NCBI GenBank assembly: GCA_934525405.1
Contig: CAKSZF010000082.1
Coordinates: 1 to 6,893, forward strand
DNA length: 6,893 nucleotides
Source: an uncultured Faecalibacterium sp.
GTDB lineage: Bacteria; Bacillota; Clostridia; Oscillospirales; Ruminococcaceae
Reading direction: 5' to 3'
The notes below the pieces were generated by a model that was not told where the DNA came from, searched no databases, and worked only from the letters and a program-made list of their open reading frames with translations. Positions 1 through 5,231 of this stretch are shown here, one piece after another. Position numbers and translations under genes: made by a program. The stretch's first letter is position 1, and every line of letters begins with the position of its first letter.

Positions 1-3
1 TAT

Positions 4-77
4 GGCCCGGTAGCTCAGTTGGTTAGAGCACCAGCCTGTCACGCTGGGGGTCGTCGGTTCGAGCCCGATCCGGGTCG
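4..77 (+). tRNA. tRNA-Asp (anticodon GTC)
   Basis: All four arms fold. The acceptor stem is 4-10 with 70-76 and contains one G-T wobble. The D arm has GCTC/GAGC. The anticodon stem is 31-35 with 43-47, with GTC at 38-40 in a seven-base loop. The T stem is 53-57 with 65-69 and carries a TTCGAGC loop. The discriminator base is G77, as expected for tRNA-Asp. The 3' CCA is not encoded (TAT follows), unlike the next two tRNAs, so the tail must be added enzymatically. It lies five bases before tRNA-Phe and is probably co-transcribed with it from a promoter outside the window. Confidence 0.97.
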
Positions 78-82
78 TATTT

Positions 83-158
83 GCCTCTGTAGCTCAGTCG
101 GTAGAGCAGGGGACTGAAAATCCCCGTGTCATTGGTTCGATTCCGATCGGAGGCACCA
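83..158 (+). tRNA. tRNA-Phe (anticodon GAA)
   Basis: The acceptor stem pairs 83-89 with 148-154 (one T-G wobble). The anticodon stem 109-113 with 121-125 holds GAA at 116-118. The T stem 131-135 with 143-147 encloses TTCGATT. The discriminator is A155, usual for Phe, and CCA is encoded at 156-158. It follows tRNA-Asp after five bases, so the pair is likely cut from one precursor. Confidence 0.97.
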
Positions 159-162
159 CGTC

Positions 163-191
163 GAAAGTCGTGTAAGACTTTCTCCTTCTTT
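163..191 (+). terminator. possible weak terminator after tRNA-Phe
   Basis: A perfect 7-bp hairpin, GAAAGTC (163-169) and GACTTTC (176-182) with a six-base loop, is followed by a pyrimidine-rich stretch (TCCTTCTTT). The stem is AT-rich and the T tract is interrupted, so termination would be partial at best. It could instead be a processing structure in a longer tRNA precursor. Confidence 0.3.
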
Positions 192-215
192 ACGCAGTTC
201 GTTGCGAAAGCACCG

Positions 216-243
216 TTGAAAAACGGGAGGGTGCAGGGATAAA
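216..243 (+). promoter_or_regulatory. putative promoter for tRNA-Gly
   Basis: TTGAAA at 216-221 and GATAAA at 238-243 are separated by 16 bases. They match the -35 (5/6) and -10 (4/6) consensus boxes. Transcription would start near 250, six bases before the tRNA. The -35 box sits in a small hairpin, CCGTT-GAAA-AACGG (213-226), and the -10 box sits in the loop of GGTGCA/TGCACC (230-249). The 97-base gap after tRNA-Phe, much longer than the 5-base Asp-Phe gap, fits a separate promoter. Confidence 0.35.
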
Positions 244-255
244 TGCACCGGATAT

Positions 256-331
256 GCGGCCGTAGCTCATCTGGTAGAGCGCCACCTTGCCAAGGTGGAG
301 GTAGCGAGTTCGAGCCTCGTCGGCCGCTCCA
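256..331 (+). tRNA. tRNA-Gly (anticodon GCC)
   Basis: The acceptor stem is seven perfect pairs, 256-262 with 321-327. The anticodon stem 282-286 with 294-298 has GCC at 289-291. The T stem 304-308 with 316-320 (one wobble) holds TTCGAGC. The discriminator is T328, the base typical of bacterial tRNA-Gly, and CCA is encoded at 329-331. An intrinsic terminator begins six bases downstream, so this is the last gene of the tRNA cluster. Confidence 0.97.
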
Positions 332-336
332 ATACG

Positions 337-378
337 AAGCCATCGTTGATGCAGAAATGCAAAAGCGATGGCTTTTTT
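337..378 (+). terminator. intrinsic terminator of the tRNA cluster
   Basis: AAGCCATCG (337-345) pairs perfectly with CGATGGCTT (366-374). An inner TGCA-GAAA-TGCA stem (350-361) can stack within the loop. The outer right arm runs into six Ts (373-378), then GTTTTG. This is a good rho-independent terminator directly after tRNA-Gly. Confidence 0.85.
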
Positions 379-407
379 GTTTTGTGTGGCGATTGCCGGG
401 AATATCC

Positions 408-440
408 GCAGCCCCGCGCTTTCGCAGAAAGCGGCGCTGC
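408..440. repeat. inverted repeat / hairpin, role unknown
   Basis: GCAGC (408-412) pairs with GCTGC (436-440), and CGCTTTC (417-423) pairs with GAAAGCG (427-433) across a GCA loop. The two stems are separated by a small asymmetric internal loop. Neither strand has a T tract after it, so it is not a standard terminator. It lies just beyond the 472-513 terminator as read on the minus strand. Confidence 0.45.
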
Positions 441-471
441 ACCTGCCGTTTCCCATAACGACCCCACCTGT

Positions 472-513
472 AAAAAAAGGAGTAGCGGAACGCCCGCAGG
501 CTTCCGCTGCTCC
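472..513 (-). terminator. strong intrinsic terminator, minus strand
   Basis: GGAGTAGCGGAA (479-490) pairs over 12 bp, with one T-G wobble, with TTCCGCTGCTCC (502-513) around an 11-base GC-rich loop. On the minus strand the hairpin runs straight into seven Ts (complement of 472-478). It is the second terminator in line for the AEC transporter transcript and faces the tRNA cluster, so it likely blocks read-through antisense to the tRNAs. Confidence 0.8.
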
Positions 514-584
514 GAAATTTAAAATAACGATTCCACTGATTATGCGCAAAGCGAACGCGGAGCGCATTCCAAATCGTCCCGCTT

Positions 585-629
585 GCAAAAGCAAAGAGCC
601 GCCGTACAACACGATGCACGGTGGCTCTT
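585..629 (-). terminator. intrinsic terminator of the AEC transporter gene
   Basis: AAGAGCCGCCGT (594-605) pairs over 12 bp, with one G-T wobble, with ACGGTGGCTCTT (618-629); the loop is 12 bases. On the minus strand the arm ends in CTCTT and continues TTGCTTTTGC, an interrupted but T-rich tail. It begins 35 bases after the transporter stop codon, the usual place for its terminator. Confidence 0.75.
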
Positions 630-664
630 CTTACAATATAAATATGGCACCGCCGCACGGCACC

Positions 665-1591
665 TTACATCACCATGGTGATGATCAACGCACACAGCGG
701 CAGGGTGATGATGCTGAGCAGGGTGGTCAGCACCACGCTTCCGGCGGCAAAGTGCTCGTCGTGGCCGAACTGCACCGCAAATACCGAGGTGATGGCGGCC
801 GCCGGGCAGCATTCCAAAAGCGTTACCACCTGTGCGGCAGTGCCGTGAAAGCCCAGTACCCCGAACAGTGCCAGCGTAGCCGCCGGGATCAGCAGCATAC
901 GCACAGAGGCAAGCTTCCAGATGTGCTTGTCGGTCACGATGCTGCGCACGTCACCGGCGGCGATCAGCATACCGGTGATGAGCATGGACAGCGGGGTGTT
1001 CACCCCGGCCAGCAGCTCCAGCGGCAGGGTGATCAGGGTGGGCAGCGGAATCTGCAACAGATAGATGCCCAGACCCACCACAATGGCGTACAACACCGGG
1101 GTGCGCACCAGACTGTGGGCAACCTCTTTTACGCTGGAGCCGCCGCTGACAAGGCCGTAGCCCAGCGTCCACAGCAGAATATTGAACACGGTAACGTAGG
1201 CGCTGGCATACAAAAGACCCTCAGAACCGAACAGCGCCGAAATGAGCGGGAAGCCCATGTATGCCGCGTTGGAAAAAATGCAGGCAAACCGGAAAATGGG
1301 CATCCGGCTACCGGTTTTTCGCGCCGTGAGCAGCAGGGTGATCACGGTGCCCAGCAGAACGGACAGGACGCTCATGCCGAAAGCCGCCAGCAGATTGCGC
1401 AGGATCTGGGCGCTGAACTCCATGCGATAAGAGTTTACCACCATGGCCGGTACGATGATGTACACCAGCAGATTGGAAAGAGCCTGCTTGTTTTCCAGCT
1501 TGAGCACGCCGGTCTTGACCGCCACCATGCCTGTGCCGATCAACAGGAACAAGACCGCGACCTGCTGCGCGGTGATGAGAGCCAGTTCCAT
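665..1591 (-). CDS. AEC family (auxin efflux carrier-like) transporter
   Basis: A 308-residue integral membrane protein of the AEC family (PF03547, TC 2.A.69), predicted to move small organic anions or related compounds across the cytoplasmic membrane; the substrate cannot be read from sequence. Nearly the whole chain is hydrophobic, with about ten likely membrane segments, roughly at 9-28, 38-55, 66-89, 98-122, 125-147, 163-183, 190-212, 225-247, 253-275 and 285-308. The conserved mid-protein pattern is present as SNAAYMGFP (N108, G113, P115). The C-terminal block has the family's proline after two cysteines (ECCPAA) and a late TLLSIITLP motif. The start ATG is preceded by GAGGAGG (1600-1606) at a suitable distance. 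It has its own likely promoter and a terminator on each side, so it is probably monocistronic. Bacterial relatives include malate/malonate-type carriers, so a dicarboxylate is possible but unproved. Confidence 0.9.
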   Translation of the reverse strand: MELALITAQQVAVLFLLIGTGMVAVKTGVLKLENKQALSNLLVYIIVPAMVVNSYRMEFSAQILRNLLAAFGMSVLSVLLGTVITLLLTARKTGSRMPIFRFACIFSNAAYMGFPLISALFGSEGLLYASAYVTVFNILLWTLGYGLVSGGSSVKEVAHSLVRTPVLYAIVVGLGIYLLQIPLPTLITLPLELLAGVNTPLSMLITGMLIAAGDVRSIVTDKHIWKLASVRMLLIPAATLALFGVLGFHGTAAQVVTLLECCPAAAITSVFAVQFGHDEHFAAGSVVLTTLLSIITLPLCALIITMVM

Positions 1592-1643
1592 AAAATTTTC
1601 CTCCTCTAGGCCATAACGTGTATACTACGAAAGATACAACACA

Positions 1644-1672
1644 GGTATAGCACAAAACCCTGCGGATAGCAA
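1644..1672 (-). promoter_or_regulatory. putative promoter of the AEC transporter gene
   Basis: Read on the minus strand: TTGCTA (1667-1672) as -35, a 17-base spacer ending in TGTGC (1650-1654, a -16 extended element), and TATACC (1644-1649) as -10. Transcription would begin near 1637, leaving a leader of about 46 bases. The -35 box lies in the loop, and the -16 element in the stem edge, of the terminator of the upstream gene. A second TATAC occurs nearer the gene, around 1618-1624, but without a good -35. Confidence 0.5.
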
Positions 1673-1691
1673 GGCTAAACGCAGGGTTTTG
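1653..1691 (-). terminator. intrinsic terminator of the nucleoid-associated protein gene
   Basis: CAAAACCCTGCG (1653-1664) and CGCAGGGTTTTG (1680-1691) form 12 perfect pairs around a 15-base loop. On the minus strand, CGCAGGG followed by TTTTGTGC gives a GC stem and a short T tract, starting about 20 bases after the stop codon at 1712. The symmetric A/T ends mean it might also act on the + strand. Confidence 0.75.
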
Positions 1692-1711
1692 CAAGATTTT
1701 GCTGTTGTAGC

Positions 1712-2701
1712 TTACAAAATGACATTTTTGATCAGCAGGGAAATGCTGCCGTCATCAGCGTGCAGGAACTCTACCTCCGATTCGGCGTTCAATAACTCAG
1801 TGGGAATCTTTACCTCAATGCCGTTGGCGGTGCGCAGGCTGCGGCTCTCCATGCGGCGGATGCGGGCGGGGGTCACGGTCACAGGCTGGGCAGCGCTGTC
1901 AAGGACATCGCTCTTTTCTACATAGTCGTCAAAGGGCACGGCAGCGAGGGGATATTCCTCTTCCAATTGCTGGCGCACCTGCTGGATGGACACCTGATTG
2001 TCATTGTCAGCAGCCTGATTGGCGATCATCATGGCTACCTGTGCCTCCACATGGGGCGTTTCGGCGTAGTTTTCCTGCACGGCCTGCACGGCGGCCTCCT
2101 GAATGGCCTGCAGCTTCTTCTTTTCCGGCTGGGCGGTGGTGTACTGGAACACCACGGTGGAAAGGTAAAACTCCTTGTGGCCGTCAATATCGTACTTCTT
2201 TTCCAGCAGACGCATGGAGTAATCGGTCAGGTCTACCAGTGCGCCCTCCTCCACCTTGCCGCTCTGGGTGGGCAGGCAGGCGCGCTGCTGGATGATGGAG
2301 TTCACCGGCGCACCCTCTACGGTTTCCGTGTAGTGGGTGTAGCCGTTTTTGTAGTTCAGCTTCAGGATGCCCAGCCACGGCGCACCGTCCCGGGTAAAAT
2401 CCACCACGGCAAGGTCTGCCCCGGGGATGGTGGTGTGGGCGTGCATATAGTCGAACAGCACCCCTGCAATGCGGCAGGAAAGGTCCACAAAGTCCTGATT
2501 GTGCTCCAGTTCGTTTTTAAAGGCCGAGTCCGGCAGCGGGCGGCACTGGCGGATATCGTCGCTGGCCAGCAGCTTTTCAATGTGATTTTGCAGGTAGGCG
2601 TTCTTTTCGGCAGTCAGCTCCATGGGCCCGCCGCTGAGCACCGGCGCATCCATGGTGGTATCCAGAACGTGCAGAATGGCCTGATGAATGATGATCTCCA
2701 T
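1712..2701 (-). CDS. nucleoid-associated protein (NdpA/YejK family)
   Basis: A 329-residue soluble protein of the 37-kDa nucleoid-associated family (PF04245; E. coli YejK/NdpA), which co-purifies with the nucleoid. Its molecular role is not well settled; YejK has been linked to topoisomerases. Recognisable points are the N-terminal MEIIIHQAILHVLD block, a central segment with FYLSTVVFQYTT, and the C-terminal pattern NGIEVKIP followed by SISLLIKN, which closes most Firmicutes members. The stretch from about residue 190 to 250 is Gln/Glu/Ala-rich and likely helical. The length is normal for the family. The start ATG has GAGGAG (2707-2712) five bases upstream. It is transcribed divergently from the RecD2 helicase gene and ends in its own terminator. 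The match rests on remembered family patterns, not on an alignment. Confidence 0.88.
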   Translation of the reverse strand: MEIIIHQAILHVLDTTMDAPVLSGGPMELTAEKNAYLQNHIEKLLASDDIRQCRPLPDSAFKNELEHNQDFVDLSCRIAGVLFDYMHAHTTIPGADLAVVDFTRDGAPWLGILKLNYKNGYTHYTETVEGAPVNSIIQQRACLPTQSGKVEEGALVDLTDYSMRLLEKKYDIDGHKEFYLSTVVFQYTTAQPEKKKLQAIQEAAVQAVQENYAETPHVEAQVAMMIANQAADNDNQVSIQQVRQQLEEEYPLAAVPFDDYVEKSDVLDSAAQPVTVTPARIRRMESRSLRTANGIEVKIPTELLNAESEVEFLHADDGSISLLIKNVIL

Positions 2702-2737
2702 TGTTGCTCCTCATTTCGTGACGTAGTGTTTGCGCCC

Positions 2738-2748
2738 AGTATAGCACA
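2738..2748 (-). promoter_or_regulatory. extended -10 promoter for the nucleoid-associated protein gene
   Basis: On the minus strand TGTGC (2744-2748) directly precedes TATACT (2738-2743), a Gram-positive-style -16 plus -10 element. The -35 position (2761-2766, TCGCCT) is a poor match, so the extended element would carry recognition. The start would be near 2731, giving a leader of about 30 bases. The same 11 bases, TTGTGCTATAC, occur ahead of the AEC gene. Confidence 0.5.
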
Positions 2749-2797
2749 ACCGCCGGAAAAAGGCGAGAGCCGCCCGGGGATTTTGCGGATTCTACAA

Positions 2798-2826
2798 TTT
2801 ACAAATCCCGCCAAAAGGGCTATACT
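2798..2826 (+). promoter_or_regulatory. promoter of recD2
   Basis: TTTACA (2798-2803, 5/6) and TATACT (2821-2826, 5/6) are exactly 17 bases apart. A consensus TATAAT immediately follows (2827-2832), but its -35 position shows no match. Transcription would begin near 2833, only about 25 bases before the GTG start. This core lies some 50 bases from the divergent promoter of the nucleoid-associated protein gene. Confidence 0.65.
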
Positions 2827-2857
2827 TATAATATCTGTGCAAAAGGAGGTGGAGCTG

Positions 2858-5092
2858 GTGGACGAGCAGCAGTTGGAACAGATCGAAGGCGTCGTGGAGG
2901 ATATCATCTACGAGAACGAGGATAACGGCTATACGGTGTTCGAGATCTCCGGCGGCGGGGTGCTCACGGTGGTCTGCGGCATCGTAGGCGAGCTGCACGC
3001 AGGGGAAAGCGTCATCTGCCGCGGCCGGTACGAAAACCACGCCACCTATGGCCGCCAGTTCCACGCGCAGGAATGCGAGACCGATATGCCCAAGGATCTG
3101 GAAGCAGTGTATGCCTTTTTGGCCAGCCGTTCTCTGCCGTATATCGGCGCAAAAACTGCGGATAAGATCATTGATATGTTTGGTGCCGAGGCGTTGGAGG
3201 TCATCGCCAACGACCCCGCCCGGCTGACCAAGATTCCCGGCATCTCGCCGGATAAGGCTGACCGCATCCAGCAGGAGTTCAAGCGGATGTTCGGCATGCG
3301 GGAGCTCATCGCCTATCTGGCGCAGTTCGAGATCAGCCCCCGCAAGGCGATGGAGGTGTTCAAGGCCTTTGGCGTGGGGGCGATGCAGGCCATTGCGTCC
3401 AACCCCTATCTGCTGTGCGGCGAGCCGTTACAGCTGGACTTCCGCCACGCGGACAGCATCGCCCAGTATTACCACATGGAAGGGGACTGTGCCCAGCGGC
3501 TGGAGGCAGCCCTGCTGCGCACCCTACGCCACAACGCAGGCAACGGCCACACCTGTCTGCCCCGGGCACAGCTGCTGGCGACCGCCTCCAATTTCATCCA
3601 TCAGCCGCCGGAAAAGCTGGCCCGTGCACTGAATCATTGCATCGAAACGGAAGAACTGGCCGTGAAAATGTTCGATGCCGTGCCCTATATCTACTTGCCG
3701 GATCTGCTGGCTGCGGAGCAGGACATTGCCGACCGGCTGAACCTGCTGGCAAAGCGCGGCAAGAATACCGTGCAGGAGCTGGATAAAAACATTCAGATAT
3801 TAGAGCTGACCCAAGGCTTTGCCTATGCTCCTCTGCAAAGGGAAGCCATCCGCAAGGCCATGACCGAAAACTGCCTTGTGCTCACTGGCGGCCCCGGCAC
3901 CGGCAAGACCACCACCGTCAATGCCATTTTGCAGCTGCTGGAAAATCAGGCCGAGCGGGTAGCCCTGTGCGCTCCTACCGGACGCGCCGCCAAGCGGCTC
4001 AGCGAGCTGACCGGCCGCAAAGCCAGCACCATCCACCGCCTGCTGGAGGTGGACTACACCGGCGGCGTGGTCAGCTTTATCCACAACGACAAAAACCTGC
4101 TCAAGTGTGACGTGGTCATTCTGGACGAGATGAGCATGGTGGACGTCAAGCTGTTTCAGGCGCTCATTGCGGCGCTACGCTACACCTGCCGTATTATTAT
4201 GGTAGGCGATGCCGACCAGTTGCCCAGCGTAGGCGCGGGCAACATCCTCAGCGAGGTCATCCGCTCCGGCTGTGTGCCCACCGTCTGCCTGAACGAGATC
4301 TTCCGGCAGGCAAAGCGCAGTCTCATCGTGGAAAACGCGCACCATATCATCTCCGGCGAGCCGCTGCAAAAGGGCAGCAAGACCGACGACTTCTTCTTTC
4401 TGGAGACGGACGGCGAAGCCGCGCAGCGTCTGGTATGCGACCTTGTTACCACCCGGCTGCCCCGGAGTTACGGCTTTGACCCCATCCGGGATATTCAGGT
4501 GCTGTGTCCTACAAAACTTGGTCCCACTGGCACGCAGGCGCTGAACGTGGAACTGCAAAACCTGCTCAACCCGCCTCAGAAGGGTAAACCCCAGCTGCAA
4601 AGCGCCGCCCGGGTGTTCCGGGTGGGGGATAAGGTCATGCAGGTGCGCAACAACTACGAGATCGTCTGGAACCGCATCGGCGGTGAGCAGGGCGTAGGCG
4701 CTTATAACGGTGATATCGGCATCGTGGAAAGCATCAACCTGCGGGAGCGCTCCATGGTGGTGCGTATGGATGACCGGCGTCTGCTCTACCCGGCGGAAAA
4801 CCTGAACGAGCTGGAGATCGCCTACGCCATCACGGTGCACAAAAGTCAGGGCAGCGAGTTCCCGGCGGTGATCCTGCCGGTGGCGCAGGTGCCGCCAAGG
4901 CTGTGCTACCGCAACCTGTTCTACACCGGCGTCACCCGCGCGCGCAGGCTGTGCGTTGTGGCGGGCCGCAGGGACGTGGTGAACAGCATGATGAGCAACA
5001 TCCGGCAGAACCTGCGTTACAGCGGCCTGTGCGCCCTGCTGCAGGCCGGACAGCCGCCGGAGCAGCTCAGCACAGAAGGGGAGAGTCCCTGA
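2858..5092 (+). CDS. recD2: RecD2 family ATP-dependent 5'-3' DNA helicase
   Basis: A 744-residue SF1B helicase like B. subtilis YrrC and Deinococcus RecD2. These unwind DNA 5' to 3' without RecBC and act in repair and at stalled forks. In order: an N-terminal OB-like region (to about residue 85); tandem helix-hairpin-helix elements (LPYIGAK near 91, IPGISPDKADRI near 126); Walker A GGPGTGKT (344-351, K350); motif II DEMSMVD (D423, E424); motif III GDADQLPS (450-457); a C-terminal helicase half with HKSQGSE (661-667) and VTRAR (692-696, arginine-finger region). All key residues are present and the length is normal. The start is GTG at 2858: AAGGAGGT (2843-2850) lies seven bases upstream and the protein then begins with DEQQLEQIEGVVEDIIYEN, typical of the family. 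The frame stays open far upstream by chance, antisense to the neighbouring gene. No clear terminator follows before mreB, so some read-through is possible. Confidence 0.96.
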   Translation: MDEQQLEQIEGVVEDIIYENEDNGYTVFEISGGGVLTVVCGIVGELHAGESVICRGRYENHATYGRQFHAQECETDMPKDLEAVYAFLASRSLPYIGAKTADKIIDMFGAEALEVIANDPARLTKIPGISPDKADRIQQEFKRMFGMRELIAYLAQFEISPRKAMEVFKAFGVGAMQAIASNPYLLCGEPLQLDFRHADSIAQYYHMEGDCAQRLEAALLRTLRHNAGNGHTCLPRAQLLATASNFIHQPPEKLARALNHCIETEELAVKMFDAVPYIYLPDLLAAEQDIADRLNLLAKRGKNTVQELDKNIQILELTQGFAYAPLQREAIRKAMTENCLVLTGGPGTGKTTTVNAILQLLENQAERVALCAPTGRAAKRLSELTGRKASTIHRLLEVDYTGGVVSFIHNDKNLLKCDVVILDEMSMVDVKLFQALIAALRYTCRIIMVGDADQLPSVGAGNILSEVIRSGCVPTVCLNEIFRQAKRSLIVENAHHIISGEPLQKGSKTDDFFFLETDGEAAQRLVCDLVTTRLPRSYGFDPIRDIQVLCPTKLGPTGTQALNVELQNLLNPPQKGKPQLQSAARVFRVGDKVMQVRNNYEIVWNRIGGEQGVGAYNGDIGIVESINLRERSMVVRMDDRRLLYPAENLNELEIAYAITVHKSQGSEFPAVILPVAQVPPRLCYRNLFYTGVTRARRLCVVAGRRDVVNSMMSNIRQNLRYSGLCALLQAGQPPEQLSTEGESP

Positions 5093-5109
5093 TAAAATCG
5101 TGCAGAACA

Positions 5110-5137
5110 GCGGCAAAACTTGTATACTTTTTGCCGC
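5110..5137. repeat. inverted repeat overlapping the mreB -35 region
   Basis: GCGGCAAAA (5110-5118) and TTTTGCCGC (5129-5137) form nine perfect pairs around a ten-base loop containing TATACT. It begins 17 bases after the recD2 stop. No T tract follows on either strand, so it is a weak candidate terminator. Because the loop coincides with the expected -35 position of the mreB promoter (5123-5128), an operator is an alternative reading. Confidence 0.5.
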
Positions 5138-5142
5138 AACTA

Positions 5143-5151
5143 TGTTATACT
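5143..5151 (+). promoter_or_regulatory. extended -10 promoter for mreB
   Basis: TGT followed by TATACT (5146-5151) is an extended -10 element. The -35 position 17 bases upstream reads TATACT, a poor match (3/6), so the TG extension would be important. Transcription would begin near 5158, leaving a leader of about 74 bases that contains the palindrome at 5171-5186. Confidence 0.5.
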
Positions 5152-5170
5152 AAAACAGTCTTTGTTTTTT

Positions 5171-5186
5171 GCCCGCAGCTGCGGGC
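5171..5186. repeat. perfect 16-nt palindrome in the mreB leader
   Basis: GCCCGCAGCTGCGGGC is fully self-complementary: a possible binding site for a dimeric regulator in DNA, or a 6-bp hairpin with an AGCT loop in RNA. It is preceded, not followed, by a T-rich run (5161-5170), so it is not a + strand terminator. It lies about 13 bases after the predicted start and 45 bases before the start codon. Confidence 0.55.
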
Positions 5187-5231
5187 GTTACATACATGAT
5201 AGAGGAACGCAGAGAAAGGAATCAGGCAATT

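Larger units (their letters stand above)
379..664. other. non-coding convergent intergenic region
   Basis: No convincing gene lies between the tRNA terminator and the stop codon of the minus-strand transporter. Open frames that cross this stretch run through tRNAs or are antisense to the transporter. What it does hold is three strong hairpins: one of unknown role at 408-440, and two minus-strand terminators at 472-513 and 585-629. A shorter inverted pair, ATGCGC (542-547) and GCGCAT (562-567), lies between the terminators. I looked for a promoter between the two terminators that could make a small RNA and found only poor matches. Confidence 0.6.

Noticed and set aside
23..658. Minus-strand open frames across the tRNA genes (211 aa at 23-658 and 140 aa at 190-612)
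   Set aside because: They run antisense through the tRNAs and give the well-known spurious peptides of that kind (such as ARTRYLHLGKVALYQMSY). No ribosome binding site or family match.
368..1609. A 413-codon + strand open frame
   Set aside because: It is antisense and codon-aligned to the AEC transporter gene; the His/Gln/Arg-rich product is typical of a shadow of a hydrophobic GC-rich gene.
1967..2857. Upstream extension of the recD2 frame (a further 297 codons)
   Set aside because: It is antisense to the nucleoid-associated protein gene and crosses the divergent promoters. RecD2 homology and the ribosome binding site place the start at the GTG at 2858.
4175..5116. A 313-codon minus-strand open frame inside recD2
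   Set aside because: Codon-aligned antisense shadow; the frame stays open because TTA, CTA and TCA codons are rare in the real gene.
5110..5137. Calling the inverted repeat a recD2 terminator
   Set aside because: No T tract follows the stem on either strand, so I kept it as a repeat and possible operator only.
5169..5231. N-terminal extension of MreB from a TTG codon
   Set aside because: The extra 21 residues lie across the palindrome and ribosome binding site and are not MreB-like; the ATG at 5232 gives the canonical N terminus.
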